From Komagataeibacter oboediens (GTDB lineage: Bacteria > Pseudomonadota > Alphaproteobacteria > Acetobacterales > Acetobacteraceae), in NCBI RefSeq assembly GCF_003207815.1, contig NZ_NKTX01000009.1:1-64000 (forward strand): a DNA stretch of 64,000 nt, in the 5' to 3' direction. Shown one piece after another: positions 42,768 to 53,207 of the stretch. The position numbers were made by a program, and so were the translations under genes. Each line of letters starts with the position of its first letter. Position 1 is the stretch's first letter. Under the pieces are notes generated by a model. That model worked only from the letters and a program-made list of their open reading frames with translations, was not told the DNA's origin and searched no databases.

Positions 42768-45508
42768 CAGCCGGGCAGGACAGCACCCAGCCCGGCGGCA
42801 GCCTGCCGCGACGCCTGGCCCGTGCCCGCCAGCAGGCGCGCCGTGCCCTGTGGGTGGAACAGCTATGGCCGCTCATGCTGCCTACGGTCGATGCCGCCAT
42901 GGGGGTTGCGCTGCTGGGGCTTACGCGCCTGCCCCAGCACATGCCCGACAGCCTGCATGCCGCCCTCCTGACCGGGGCAGGCGCCGGAACGCTCTACGCC
43001 ACGTGGCGGCAGTGGCGTGGCATCCATCCCCCCACCGCGTCCGAGACCGACCGCCGGGTGGAGCAGGCATCCGGCCTGACCGGCCAGCCGCTGCGCACGC
43101 TGCATGACCGGCCCGCCAACGCCATCACGCCCGAAATCACCTATCTGTGGCAGGTCCACCTGCACCGCACCACGGCGGCACTGGGCCGCCTGCGGGGTGG
43201 GTGGCCGCGCCCGCACCTGCGTGGCGCCACGTGGTGGGCGGCCACCCCGGTCCTTGCCATACTGCTGGCTGGCGGCATGATATGGAGCGGCGACCATGCC
43301 GCAAGCCGCGTTACGGCAGCCTTCCTGCCCGGCACGGATGATGCCGACACCCCCGCGCCCCAGATCAATGCATGGATTACCATGCCCGACTACGCACCCG
43401 GCGCACCGGTCTTTCTGGACGCAACACATACCAGCGCCACTGTTCCCGCGGGCGCGCAACTGACCATCACGCTGAACGGGCTGAATGGCCGGCCCACCCT
43501 GCGCATGCATGCCAGCGGACCACAGCCTGCAATCGGTCCCCATGATTTTCACGCCCTGGGCAATGCAAGCTGGAATGCGCAGGCCTCCCTTCTGGCCAGT
43601 GGCACGCTGCGCCTGCGCGGACGTGGACGCACGCTGGGGCAATGGAACCTGACCGTAACACCCAATCCCGCGCCGGAGATTGCATGGGGCAAGGATCCCG
43701 GCAGCCGCGAAGGTGAATGGCGCACCCGCCTGCCCTACCATGTGGCCCAGCCTTACGGGATTGCCGCGATGCATGCGGAACTGGTCATGCCGGACGGCCC
43801 GCAGGATGTCCTGACGGTCCCGATCCCGCTGAATGGCCACCCACGCGTGGCGGATGACGTGGCAACACCCGACCTGTCGCAAAATCCGTGGGCGGGCGAG
43901 GACGTGACCGCGCGTCTGGTCGCCACCAGCACGAGTGGCATGACCGCGACCTCTGTCCCGGTCCGGCTGCGCATGGGGGCACGGCCCTTCAGCAATCCGC
44001 TGGCCAAGGCGATACTGGATATCCGCAAACGCGTGGCCCTGCACCGCGAAAACCGGGCACAGGCAGCACGTGAACTGCTGGCGCTGGGTCAGGCCGACAC
44101 CATGCTGACCCACCATGTCGGCCTGCTGCTGGCATTGACCAGCGTGGCCGCCGTGCTGGGCGATGCGGATGACGTGACCGATGACTACGCCATTACGCAG
44201 GCCACCGGACGGCTGTGGTTCCTTGCGCTGGACATTGAACACAACCGCCGGGACATCAATAACGAACAGGCTGACTTTGGCGTTCAGGCGGCGCAGGATG
44301 CCGTACGCGAACAGCTTGAACACATGCGCGACATGGGGCCCAGGGGACAGGGACCTGAACAGCAGGCGGAACTGCAGCACCGCATGCAGGCACTGAAGGA
44401 CGCGATTTCGCGTAAGATGCAGGCGCTGGCCCAACAGGCCATGCGTGACCATTCAGCCATTCCCGCCATGCCGGAAATGACATCACGCGGTGAACAGAAC
44501 ATGGCCCGGATGATGCAGCAGTTGCAGGACGACGCCGCCAATGGCCGTAATGCCGATGCAATGCAGAAGCTGCAACAGATGGAGGACATGGCCAACGGCA
44601 TCCGCAACGCCACCCCACAGGACATGATGCAGCTGGCACAGCAGATGCAGGCCCGCCAGCAGGCAAAGGAACTGCGCCGCGCACTGCGTGACCTGATCAG
44701 CCGCCAGTCCCAGTTGCTGGACCACGCCCAGTCCCGCATGGACCAGACCCAGCGCCAGCAGGACCGTGATGCCACCAGCCGCCAGACCGATATGGATGAG
44801 GAAGGCGGCGATCTGTCCTCCATGTCCACTGCCGACCTGCTGCGCCAGCTTGGCATCACGCCATCGGGCGGTACGCCCCAGCCGCCACAGGCCAGCGCTC
44901 CGCCACCGGAAAGCATGACGCCGGAAGCCCACACGGCGCAGCAGCATGCCGACCGGGCCATGCAGCATGCCCTGTCCCGCGCGCTGCATGAACTGCAACG
45001 CGAATTCAGGCAGGCCAGCGGCAAGGACATGCCCGCGCTGGACAAGGCGCAGACGGACATGAAGGCCGTGCGCGCAGCACTGGGCGCGGGCAAGGATCCA
45101 GATGCGGCGGCGGCCGAGAAAAAGGTTCTGGCGGACCTGCAGCAGGGCGACCAGCAGATGCGTCAGTCCATGCGTAACCAGAGTACGCATGGCGGCATGA
45201 CGGTATTCCTGCCCATGATGTCGCAGGAAAATGGCAAGGGCAGCCATGGCAGCGGCGGCAACCACCCCGGCAGCCAGGATGATGAGGACGACACCGACCA
45301 GCAGGCCGAGGGCAAGGGCGATCGTGACCCACTGGGCCGCAAGACCGGTGGCACCCATGCAGGCATGGATAACGACACCCATGTGCCTGACAATGTCAGC
45401 CGCGAACGCGCGCGTGAAATTGAGCAGGAACTGCGCCGCCGCGATGCCGACCGCACCCGCCCACCCGAGGAACTGGAATATCTCGACCGGCTGCTTCGCG
45501 CTTTCTAA
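42764..45508 (+). CDS. DUF4175/TIGR02302-family membrane protein
   Basis: A 914-aa protein. Two or three hydrophobic segments lie in the N-terminal 175 residues (around 35-75 and 150-172). They are followed by a beta-rich extracytoplasmic part (INAWITMPDYAPGAPVFLD) and a long, Gln/Met-rich coiled-coil region of about 330 residues (MMQQLQDDAANG, MQKLQQMEDMANG), ending in the motif RERAREIEQELRRRDADRTRPPEELEYLDRLL (in part). Family function is unknown. In alphaproteobacteria it regularly follows lysA, as here, with an ATGA overlap. Confidence 0.8.
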   Translation: MTAGQDSTQPGGSLPRRLARARQQARRALWVEQLWPLMLPTVDAAMGVALLGLTRLPQHMPDSLHAALLTGAGAGTLYATWRQWRGIHPPTASETDRRVEQASGLTGQPLRTLHDRPANAITPEITYLWQVHLHRTTAALGRLRGGWPRPHLRGATWWAATPVLAILLAGGMIWSGDHAASRVTAAFLPGTDDADTPAPQINAWITMPDYAPGAPVFLDATHTSATVPAGAQLTITLNGLNGRPTLRMHASGPQPAIGPHDFHALGNASWNAQASLLASGTLRLRGRGRTLGQWNLTVTPNPAPEIAWGKDPGSREGEWRTRLPYHVAQPYGIAAMHAELVMPDGPQDVLTVPIPLNGHPRVADDVATPDLSQNPWAGEDVTARLVATSTSGMTATSVPVRLRMGARPFSNPLAKAILDIRKRVALHRENRAQAARELLALGQADTMLTHHVGLLLALTSVAAVLGDADDVTDDYAITQATGRLWFLALDIEHNRRDINNEQADFGVQAAQDAVREQLEHMRDMGPRGQGPEQQAELQHRMQALKDAISRKMQALAQQAMRDHSAIPAMPEMTSRGEQNMARMMQQLQDDAANGRNADAMQKLQQMEDMANGIRNATPQDMMQLAQQMQARQQAKELRRALRDLISRQSQLLDHAQSRMDQTQRQQDRDATSRQTDMDEEGGDLSSMSTADLLRQLGITPSGGTPQPPQASAPPPESMTPEAHTAQQHADRAMQHALSRALHELQREFRQASGKDMPALDKAQTDMKAVRAALGAGKDPDAAAAEKKVLADLQQGDQQMRQSMRNQSTHGGMTVFLPMMSQENGKGSHGSGGNHPGSQDDEDDTDQQAEGKGDRDPLGRKTGGTHAGMDNDTHVPDNVSRERAREIEQELRRRDADRTRPPEELEYLDRLLRAF

Positions 45509-45857
45509 AGCATGCTACGCAAGGTCCGGAGAGCCTGACCGGCCCTTCGGAACACAGGCGGTCCATCCGCTCCGGACAACAGGGGGCAACGGGGGCTGCG
45601 CCCCACCATAGATGGCTGTCACAGAACCGGTCAGAGCAGGCGTATGGGGCCTGCCGTCCTCAGCTTCCGATATCTTGGAAAAGAAGGTTTTTTGGTGAAG
45701 CCTCCTGCAGGAAGCTTCACTCAAAACGCCAGTTTTTCTGAAAAAGACGAAAGACGATTGTTCCTCTGCTCCCCCGGGATCAGGACCGTCCATACCTGAA
45801 GGCGCGTCACTGCCCTGATCCGACTACTACCCGCACAAGGCGCACCCGGCGCACAGG
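45509..45857. repeat. 349-base intergenic region with a large palindrome
   Basis: Between the convergent DUF4175 and antiporter genes I see no coding frame. At 45695-45720 GTGAAGC and GCTTCAC flank a CCTGCAGG core, giving a long stem, preceded by GTTTTTTG. This unit shares its core with 29300-29390 and looks like a dispersed repeat of this genome. No tRNA or small-RNA signature was recognised. Confidence 0.5.
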
Positions 45858-48482
45858 TCAGGCGTCGCTCGCCTGACTATCCTGACGCACCGGAATGGCG
45901 CGGGTGACGGGGGCGGTGGCAAGGTCAATGGCGTCGTATGATGGCGGGCTTTCCGGCGCATCCTGTCCGTCCTGCGGCAGAAGCTGGGCGTCGGGCAGTT
46001 CACCCTTGCTGCGGGCCTGTGCCAGACATTCCAGATTATCGCCAATACGCGGGTATTCTTCCACCAGCCTGCGGAAGTTACGTGCGCTCATCGTCATGAA
46101 ATGCCCGAACTGCAGGGAACGGCTGGTGGCCGTGACACGCTCGTCCTTCAGTGCTTCTTCCCCACCCAGCACCGCACCCGCGCCAAAGCGTACGTCGTGC
46201 TTGGGATAATGGGTTTCAGCCAGACCCGCGCTGATGAAATAGACCGTGCGCACCTTCTGCCCCTTGCGGTAGAGCCGCTCACCGGGAGAGGAAAAGTGGA
46301 TGGACATCTTCATCGCAATGTCATGCAGCACGCCATCGGCCACCCCTTCAAACAGGGGGAAGTTATGGATGCGGCTTTCAATCCCTGCCCGGATATTGAA
46401 TTTCAGTCTGAAATCCAGCTGTTCACGCCGGTGTTCCACATCGCGGTGCAGTTCACGGTGCAGTTCCTCGCTCAGCAGCGATTCGGACATCAGGGTATCG
46501 TATTTCTCTTCTTCCAGCCGCAGCGCGATCTGGCGCAGCATGCGGTTTTCCAGTGCTTCGGAATAACCATGGTAATGCAGCCGCAGGGTCTGCAATGCCT
46601 CATCCAGCAGCTTGCACTGCCGACCCAGCACTTCACCCACGATTTCACTGATACGCGTTCCCAGCGTCGGCTCCATGCGCTGGCGCATGAAACGGGTCAG
46701 CGACAGGGAGACGAAATAGCCGATCATCAGCATCTCGAACCGTTCCATCATGCAGTACATGAGGGGCGTATCGAAATTGAACCGGTGATGGATCACCTGC
46801 GCCACACGGAAACGCAGCGAAGGACGCAGGCGACGGCGCAGGGCACGGACATAGCCAAACCGCCCTTCCAGTCGGGCACCATCGACCATGGCCTCGGCCG
46901 ACCGCAGCAGCGTTTCCATCACACGTCGCGACAGCCCCTGTATGCGGAACAGGTCAAGCAGGATGGAACGTTCACGGTTGGCAATGACAATCAGCGCCAG
47001 CGTCACCCGCTGTCGGTCGCCCAGGGCCGTGTCGAAGGTATTGGCCTGTTCTTCCGAATGGACGCGGCGGTCTATGACCTCGACCACCGTATTGGTGACA
47101 TTGTTCGAAAAACCCAGTTCGCCCGCGACCTCCCGCGTCTGGTCACGGACCTCACCCAGCCCGATGGCAAGGATCTGATGACGCAGCGCCTGATCGATCA
47201 GCGGCAGTTGATCGAGCTTGAGAAACAGCACCAGGTACCGCAGCGACATCCCGTTCACGAACAGGGTAATCAGCACGAACCCCGTGGCGATGATCCCGAT
47301 GAAATGGGCGATGCTGCTGGAAACATGTTCATTTTCCGTCACGGCCAGCGCCAGCGCCAGCGTAATGGCACCACGCAGGCCACCCCATACCATCGTCACC
47401 TTGAACGGGGTCGGCACGGGGGGGGACAGCCTGGTGGCGGCAAGGATGGGCAGCATGCCGAACACCACCGCTCCGCGCGCCAGCAGCCCGGCACCTGCTG
47501 CCAGCAGGATCAGCACGCAGTCCCATTTGGTCATGCCCACCAGCAGGCGCGGCACCAGCATGGAAGCCAGCACGAACACCAGTGACCCGGCCCAGAACAC
47601 AAGCTGCTGCCACAGCTCGTTCAGGAAGCGCCATGTCTGGGGCCGGAAAGTGGACGGCCCGTAAATTGAAATCGTCAGGCCGGACGCAGCTGTGGCCACC
47701 ACGCCGGAAAAACCCAGGAATTCATCACAGACGATATAGGACAGGTACGGCAGCGCCACCGTCAGCGTGACCTCGGCCGCGGGGGCAGCCCCCAGCGCGG
47801 GAATCACCATAAGGGTCAACCGGCCGAAGACGATGCCGATGATCAGCGCCCCGATGAAGGACACAAGGAATTCCAGCACCGCGCCGCCCAGCATGATCTT
47901 GTGGTGCGACGTAATGGAGCCAAGCAGGATGGTGAAAATGGAAATGGCGGCAGCGTCATTCAGCAACGCCTCGCCTTCCACCAGCCGGGTCAGGCGGCTG
48001 GCAGCACCAATTTCCTTGAATATCCCCGCCACGGCCGACGGATCGGTCGTCGCCACAATGGAGCCAAGCAGGAGGCACACCGCCAGCGGCATGCCCGCAA
48101 AGGGATACAGCGCGAAGCCGATGGCCGCAGTTGAGACCGCCACCGCCACCACGGCCAGCAGAAGTACGGTCGCGGTTTCATGCGCCAGCCTGCGCACGTC
48201 AATGCCCAGCGCCCCCTGAAACACCAGTATGGGCAGGAAAATCAGCAGGAAGGCTTCGCTGTTAAGCGGGAAATCCAGCAGCGTCTGCGCCGCGCCATTG
48301 AAGATTTCCAGATGGGAATTGCGCAGTACAAGGTCGGCCGCACCGCCGATCACGATACCCACAATGGCAAGCAGAACGGTTTCGGACAGTTCCAGACGGC
48401 GGGCAAGCGGCTGAACCGCGCTGACCACGACAAGCAGCACGGCAATCGCCATCAGAATTGCTGCCAGACCCGCTATCTCCAT
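45858..48482 (-). CDS. CPA1-type cation:proton antiporter with C-terminal cyclic-nucleotide-binding domain
   Basis: An 874-aa protein. About 12 membrane helices lie in the first 430 residues with CPA1 motifs (FLPILVFQGALGID, TTDPSAVAGIFKE, EGEALLNDAAAI, WGGLRGAITLALAL). A long helical cytosolic linker follows, then a cNMP-binding domain at about 700-820 (FPLFEGVADGVL, FSSPGERLYRKGQK, GGEEALKDERVTATS, which keeps Glu and Arg of the phosphate cassette). The architecture is like sperm NHE or plant SOS1. Na+ or K+/H+ exchange gated by a cyclic nucleotide is inferred. Confidence 0.85.
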   Translation of the reverse strand: MEIAGLAAILMAIAVLLVVVSAVQPLARRLELSETVLLAIVGIVIGGAADLVLRNSHLEIFNGAAQTLLDFPLNSEAFLLIFLPILVFQGALGIDVRRLAHETATVLLLAVVAVAVSTAAIGFALYPFAGMPLAVCLLLGSIVATTDPSAVAGIFKEIGAASRLTRLVEGEALLNDAAAISIFTILLGSITSHHKIMLGGAVLEFLVSFIGALIIGIVFGRLTLMVIPALGAAPAAEVTLTVALPYLSYIVCDEFLGFSGVVATAASGLTISIYGPSTFRPQTWRFLNELWQQLVFWAGSLVFVLASMLVPRLLVGMTKWDCVLILLAAGAGLLARGAVVFGMLPILAATRLSPPVPTPFKVTMVWGGLRGAITLALALAVTENEHVSSSIAHFIGIIATGFVLITLFVNGMSLRYLVLFLKLDQLPLIDQALRHQILAIGLGEVRDQTREVAGELGFSNNVTNTVVEVIDRRVHSEEQANTFDTALGDRQRVTLALIVIANRERSILLDLFRIQGLSRRVMETLLRSAEAMVDGARLEGRFGYVRALRRRLRPSLRFRVAQVIHHRFNFDTPLMYCMMERFEMLMIGYFVSLSLTRFMRQRMEPTLGTRISEIVGEVLGRQCKLLDEALQTLRLHYHGYSEALENRMLRQIALRLEEEKYDTLMSESLLSEELHRELHRDVEHRREQLDFRLKFNIRAGIESRIHNFPLFEGVADGVLHDIAMKMSIHFSSPGERLYRKGQKVRTVYFISAGLAETHYPKHDVRFGAGAVLGGEEALKDERVTATSRSLQFGHFMTMSARNFRRLVEEYPRIGDNLECLAQARSKGELPDAQLLPQDGQDAPESPPSYDAIDLATAPVTRAIPVRQDSQASDA

Positions 48483-48705
48483 TCAAAATCCCCGACTTCC
48501 GGCCATATCATGCTTACAGACCGATCCTAGTGGCTGACCATGAACAGATTATGTCCAATACGTTTCAGATCAACAGAATCCAGCTTGTAAAACCAACATC
48601 TGGCTGCAAAAGACGTTCCTTCGCATATCCGCATGTCGCGTATCAATAATGCCACACCAACGTTGCATCAACAACACATGATGCATCACATTATATTCCA
48701 GTATT

Positions 48706-49326
48706 TCACACACTGACCAGACGGGCCGTGGCGGCAAGCCATGCCCGGACCTGTGCCTGCGGGTCCGGCATGCGAATGAAATCGGACACCGCCGATACAC
48801 AGTCTGCCCCGGCCGCAATGCACAGCGGCGCGCGCGCAAGGGTAATCCCCCCGATCGCGACAAGCGGAATATCGCCAATGCGCCGTTTCCATACCGACAG
48901 CTTTTCCGTGCCCTGCGGCTCCCACGGCATTTTCTTCAGTTTTGTGGGCCAGACCGGCCCCAGCGCCACATAATCGGGGGCGACGGACAGCGCGCGCTCC
49001 AGTTCAGCATCACTATGGGTGCTGACCCCCAGCTTCAGGCCTGACGCACGAATGGCCGTCAGGTCCGCCGTGTCAAGGTCTTCCTGTCCCAGGTGGATGA
49101 AGTCCACCCCTTCCTCGATCGCAAGCTGCCAGTAATCATTCAGCACAAGGCAGACATGATGCGCACGGGCAAGTTGGATGCCTTCGCGGATTTCATGACG
49201 CAGGGCATCCATCGCCATGTCCTTGAGCCGCAACTGGATCAGCCGTGCCCCAGCCTGCCCCAGGCTTCCAACCCAGTGTGCGGCGTCCACGACGGGATAG
49301 ATGCGTGACGGCAGAACGGAACTCAT
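48706..49326 (-). CDS. thiE: Thiamine phosphate synthase
   Basis: TIM-barrel enzyme joining the thiazole and pyrimidine halves; 206 aa. Seen: [71 protein letters not shown]. Last gene of thiO-thiS-thiG-thiE; its ATG overlaps the thiG stop. The 223 bases beyond it, up to the antiporter start, are relatively A/T-rich and contain no feature I can name. Confidence 0.92.
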   Translation of the reverse strand: MSSVLPSRIYPVVDAAHWVGSLGQAGARLIQLRLKDMAMDALRHEIREGIQLARAHHVCLVLNDYWQLAIEEGVDFIHLGQEDLDTADLTAIRASGLKLGVSTHSDAELERALSVAPDYVALGPVWPTKLKKMPWEPQGTEKLSVWKRRIGDIPLVAIGGITLARAPLCIAAGADCVSAVSDFIRMPDPQAQVRAWLAATARLVSV

Positions 49327-50093
49327 AGTACCGCCTGCCCGATCACGGGGGTGGAGGGAACGGCCATGTCACGTTCTTCCATCGGGTCGGCAATATAGGC
49401 CATGCGGCCCGCTTCCACCGCCATGGCGAAGGCACGCGCCATTTCCGCAGGGTTGCCCGCCTTGGCCACCGCCGTATTGATCAGCACGGCGTCATAACCC
49501 AGTTCCATCGCCTGTGCCGCGTGGGAGGGCACGCCAATCCCCGCATCGACCACCATGGGCACGTCCGGAAAATGGGCACGCAGGGCACGCAGGCCAAACA
49601 GATTGTTCAGTCCCTTGCCCGACCCGATAGGCGCCCCCCATGGCATCAACACCTCGCACCCCGCGCGCAACAGGCGTTCCGCGCCGACAAGATCCTCGGT
49701 CATGTAGGGAAAGACCCTGAAACCATCTTCCGTCAGGATACGGGCGGCTTCGACCAGCGCGAACATATCGGGCTGCAGCGTATCGGATTCCCCGATCACC
49801 TCCAGCTTGATCCAGTCCGTGCCGAACACCTCCCGCGCCATCTGCGCCGTGGTCACGGCTTCACGCACGGTATGACAGCCCGCCGTATTCGGCAGGACGG
49901 GCACATCCAGTTCACGGATCAGCGTCCAGAACGCCTGCCCCGCGCGGCTGCCTGCCGCCTCGCGCCGCAGCGACACGGTCACCACCCCGGCCCCGGCCCG
50001 CCGGACGGCGTCACTCAGGATTTCAGGCGAAGGGTACTGTGCCGTGCCCAGCATCAGGCGCGACGCCAGTTCAGTGCCATAGAAAAGGGTCAT
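49323..50093 (-). CDS. thiG: Thiazole synthase
   Basis: Forms the thiazole phosphate from deoxyxylulose phosphate, ThiS-thiocarboxylate and iminoglycine; 256 aa. Seen: [33 protein letters not shown], the Schiff-base Lys in [39 protein letters not shown]. It is five bases after thiS. Confidence 0.95.
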   Translation of the reverse strand: MTLFYGTELASRLMLGTAQYPSPEILSDAVRRAGAGVVTVSLRREAAGSRAGQAFWTLIRELDVPVLPNTAGCHTVREAVTTAQMAREVFGTDWIKLEVIGESDTLQPDMFALVEAARILTEDGFRVFPYMTEDLVGAERLLRAGCEVLMPWGAPIGSGKGLNNLFGLRALRAHFPDVPMVVDAGIGVPSHAAQAMELGYDAVLINTAVAKAGNPAEMARAFAMAVEAGRMAYIADPMEERDMAVPSTPVIGQAVL

Positions 50094-50098
50094 TGCGG

Positions 50099-50299
50099 TT
50101 ATCCTCCCTGCATGGGGGCCAGAATTTCCACCCGCGCCCCGTCATGCAGGGAATGGGTCGCGCGCCTGCCGGCCGCGACAAAGCAGCCATCCACCGCAGT
50201 GGCGATGCGGGCCGTGACATCATAACCCAGTTCATCAAGCAATGCTGCAAGGTTGGCGGCTGTCACGTCGTGGTGTTTGTCATTCACCAGTATCTGCAT
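50099..50299 (-). CDS. thiS: Sulfur carrier protein ThiS
   Basis: Ubiquitin-like sulfur carrier, 66 aa, ending in the required Gly-Gly (APMQGG). ATG 50299 is preferred because GGGAGG sits six bases upstream; the ATG two codons earlier directly abuts this site. It lies between thiO and thiG. Confidence 0.92.
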   Translation of the reverse strand: MQILVNDKHHDVTAANLAALLDELGYDVTARIATAVDGCFVAAGRRATHSLHDGARVEILAPMQGG

Positions 50300-50322
50300 G
50301 TCCATCCTCCCTTTCTGTCGGA

Positions 50323-51318
50323 TCAGCTTTCACCAAATACGATATCGGCTGCCTCGGCCGCGCGAACGGGGGAAAGCAGGAAGCCGTGGCGATACATGCC
50401 GTTGATATGGATATGCCGCCCCTGTCGCCTGACGGCAGGCATGTTGTCGGGATAGGATGGACGCAGACCGGTACCGGTCTCCAGTATTTCGGCTTCCCCA
50501 AATGCCGGGTGCAGGGCATAGACCGCGCCCAGCATTTCCACCATCGACCGCAGGGTCATGGGGCCGGCATTTTCACTTTCGATCATGGTTGCTCCCACCA
50601 TGTACACGTGCCCCGCCCTCGGTACGACATAAATGGGAATGCGCGGATGCAGCATACGCACCGGGCGATGCAGCGTGACATCGGGACACCGCAGCAGCAG
50701 CATTTCCCCCCGCACGCCGCGCATGTCGGTCATCCTGTCACGCGCCGCGATACCGGTACAGTCCACCACCCAGTCATACCCCGCCGTACCGGCGTCAACC
50801 GGCACATTGAACCGCAGGCTGCCCCCCAGTTCCACCACCCGGGCGGCAAGGGCATTCAGGGCGTCGCGCGGGTTGACATGTCCCTCCCCCGCGAAAAACA
50901 GTGCACGGGAAAAACGGTCGGCAAGATCGGGCTCCATCTGCGCGATCTCACCCTCGCCTATCGTGGAAAAATGTGATGTCCTGCGGGCGAAACGCATGAT
51001 TTCGCGCACATCGCGCGGCGGCGCCAGCACAAGGGTGCCATTGCGGTCCACGCCGGGAACGTGCGCATCCCACCAGTCAAGGGACGCAAGTGACTGGGCG
51101 GTGACCTCCGGGGTGGCGGACTCCGCCTCGCACCAAGGGGCCAGCATGCCGCCAGCCTTCCATGACGCGCCCCAGCCCACGCGCCCGCCGCATTCATGCA
51201 CACTAACCCGCGCGCCACGTTCGGCCAGCGTCACAGCCGCCGTCAGGCCCGACACACCCGCGCCCCGCACAAGAACAGACGGTCCCGTCCCGTGGGGGAT
51301 TGCCGTTTGTGCTACCAT
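50323..51318 (-). CDS. thiO: Glycine oxidase ThiO
   Basis: FAD-dependent amine oxidase of the DAO family, 331 aa, producing the iminoglycine used by ThiG in aerobes. FAD-binding VRGAGVSGLTAAVTLAERG near the N-terminus, GASWKAGGMLAPWCEAE, GHVNPRD, VDCTGIAA, and the C-terminal GLRPSYPDN with HINGMYRHGFLLSP. First gene of the thi operon, 65 bases after glmS. No TPP-riboswitch motif is visible in that gap. Confidence 0.9.
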   Translation of the reverse strand: MVAQTAIPHGTGPSVLVRGAGVSGLTAAVTLAERGARVSVHECGGRVGWGASWKAGGMLAPWCEAESATPEVTAQSLASLDWWDAHVPGVDRNGTLVLAPPRDVREIMRFARRTSHFSTIGEGEIAQMEPDLADRFSRALFFAGEGHVNPRDALNALAARVVELGGSLRFNVPVDAGTAGYDWVVDCTGIAARDRMTDMRGVRGEMLLLRCPDVTLHRPVRMLHPRIPIYVVPRAGHVYMVGATMIESENAGPMTLRSMVEMLGAVYALHPAFGEAEILETGTGLRPSYPDNMPAVRRQGRHIHINGMYRHGFLLSPVRAAEAADIVFGES

Positions 51319-51339
51319 GTGCGTCGTGCCCCTGTCCCG

Positions 51340-51345
51340 ATTATA
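51340..51345 (-). promoter_or_regulatory. Candidate -10 element for the thiOSGE operon
   Basis: A perfect TATAAT on the minus strand lies about 21 bases before the thiO start. The -35 region at the expected distance is weak. It lies in the short gap after glmS, so the thi genes may have their own promoter with a leader too short for a riboswitch. Confidence 0.4.
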
Positions 51346-51383
51346 GCTACTGACGGTAAGTGTGCCGGTTATACCCGGGGTGT

Positions 51384-53207
51384 CTATTCAACAGTCACGG
51401 ATTTGGCGAGGTTACGCGGCTGGTCCACATCCGTGCCCTTCAGCAGCGCGACCTCATAGGCCAGGATCTGCACCGGGATCGTCTGCAGGATCGGGGCCAC
51501 GAATTCATCCACTGTCGGAATTGCCACCACGCATTCCGCGATTTCACGCAGGCGCGGCGCACCCGCCATGTCCGTGAACACCAGCAGGCGACCACCACGG
51601 GCCTTGGCTTCCTGCAGGTTGGACAGCGTTTTTTCAAACAGCGGGCCGGACGGCACGGTCGCCACCACCGGCACCGTGCTGTCGATCAGCGAAATCGGCC
51701 CATGCTTCATTTCCCCCGCCGCATACGCCTCGGCATGAATGTAGGAAATTTCCTTGAGCTTCAGCGCCCCTTCCAGCGCCACGGGGAACATGGACCCACG
51801 ACCAAGATAGAGCACATCCCGTGCTTCGGCCACGATGGCGGCCATGCGACGGATTTCATCATGGCGTTCAAACACCTCGGTCGCCTTGCTGGGCAGGTCC
51901 AGCAGGTTGGTCACCATGCTTTCCTCCTGCTGCGCGCCGATCAGACCACGCGCACGGCCAAAGGCAATGGTCAGGCAGGCCAGAACGGATAGCTGCGCGG
52001 TAAAGGCCTTGGTGCTGGCAACGGATATTTCCGGCCCTGCCACGGTACCCAGCACGGCGTCGCTTTCGCGCGCCATGGTACTCTGTTCCACATTGAGGAC
52101 CGAGACGATATGCTGCCCCGCCGCCCGCATGCCACGCAGGGCCGCCAGCGTGTCCGCCGTCTCCCCCGACTGGGAAATCAGCAGCCCCAGCCCACCCCTG
52201 GCCAGCGGCGGATTGCGATAGCGCATTTCACTCGCCACATCGATATCGACCGGCAGGCGCGCATACTGCTCGATCCAGTACCGTCCGATCATGCCGGCAT
52301 AGAACGCCGAACCGCAGGCCGTCAGCACCGCGCGGGGAATGGCGGCAAGGTCAAATGGCAGGTCGGGCATGATGACGCGGCGCGTCGCCGGGTCGATCAG
52401 GCGCTGCAGGGTCTGCCCGATCACGACGGGATGTTCGTGCAGTTCCTTTTCCATGTAATGGCGATAGCCATCCTTGCCGACCGATGCTGCAATCAGCGCG
52501 GTCAGCTTGACCGGACGTTCGACCGGGTTGCCCGCCATGTCAAAGAAGGCGGCACCCGCAGGCGTGATTACGGTCCAGTCCCCGTCATCCAGATAGGCGA
52601 TCCGGCGGGTCAGCGGCGCCAGCGCAAGGCTGTCGGAACCGAGGAACATCTCGTTATCGCCAAAACCCACCACCAGCGGCGCGCCATGCCGCGCGCCAAT
52701 GACCATGCCGTCATGCCCGGCAAAGATCATGGCGAGCGCGTAGGCCCCTTCCAGCCGCCTGAGGCAGGCATGCGCCGCATCCTGCGGGGACAGGCCGCGC
52801 TGCAGGTGATAATCCACCAGCTGGGCGATCGTCTCGCTATCCGTATCGGTGGAGAAGACCTGCCCTGCCGCCTCCAGTTCACGGCGCAGTTCCTCGAAAT
52901 TCTCGATAATGCCGTTATGGACGACCGATACGCGCTCCGTCCCATGGGGATGGGCATTGTTTTCGGTGGGCGCGCCATGCGTGGCCCAGCGCGTATGGCC
53001 AATGCCGGTCACGCCCGGCAGCGGCATGCGCGCCAGGAGGGTGGCCAGGTGATCCAGCTTGCCCGCCGCGCGACGGCGTTCGACATGGCCTTCTTCCAGC
53101 GTGGCGATACCCGCGGAATCATAGCCGCGATATTCCAGCCGGCGCAGGGCGTCCAGAATGACCGGCGTGGCCTGATTGCTACCGACAACCCCTACTATGC
53201 CACACAT
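51384..53207 (-). CDS. glmS: Glutamine-fructose-6-phosphate aminotransferase
   Basis: First step to UDP-GlcNAc, 607 aa. N-terminal glutaminase with Cys2 (MCGIVGVVG), THGAPTENNAHPH, and two SIS sugar-isomerase domains (SQSGETADTLAALR, ASTKAFTAQL); the C-terminal tail is PRNLAKSVTVE. It starts at a TGATG overlap with glmU, so the two pathway enzymes are coupled. No glmS ribozyme is expected or seen. Confidence 0.96.
   Translation of the reverse strand: MCGIVGVVGSNQATPVILDALRRLEYRGYDSAGIATLEEGHVERRRAAGKLDHLATLLARMPLPGVTGIGHTRWATHGAPTENNAHPHGTERVSVVHNGIIENFEELRRELEAAGQVFSTDTDSETIAQLVDYHLQRGLSPQDAAHACLRRLEGAYALAMIFAGHDGMVIGARHGAPLVVGFGDNEMFLGSDSLALAPLTRRIAYLDDGDWTVITPAGAAFFDMAGNPVERPVKLTALIAASVGKDGYRHYMEKELHEHPVVIGQTLQRLIDPATRRVIMPDLPFDLAAIPRAVLTACGSAFYAGMIGRYWIEQYARLPVDIDVASEMRYRNPPLARGGLGLLISQSGETADTLAALRGMRAAGQHIVSVLNVEQSTMARESDAVLGTVAGPEISVASTKAFTAQLSVLACLTIAFGRARGLIGAQQEESMVTNLLDLPSKATEVFERHDEIRRMAAIVAEARDVLYLGRGSMFPVALEGALKLKEISYIHAEAYAAGEMKHGPISLIDSTVPVVATVPSGPLFEKTLSNLQEAKARGGRLLVFTDMAGAPRLREIAECVVAIPTVDEFVAPILQTIPVQILAYEVALLKGTDVDQPRNLAKSVTVE

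Noticed and set aside
42863-44452. 529-codon minus-strand frame opposite the DUF4175 gene
   Set aside because: Antisense shadow; the plus-strand gene has conserved position and coupling to lysA.
46101-47585. 494-codon plus-strand frame opposite the antiporter
   Set aside because: Rich in His/Gln/Arg, as expected for the reverse of a membrane protein; no motifs.
51319-51383. TPP riboswitch ahead of thiO
   Set aside because: The gap is only 65 bases and lacks the CTGAGA-type thi-box motif.
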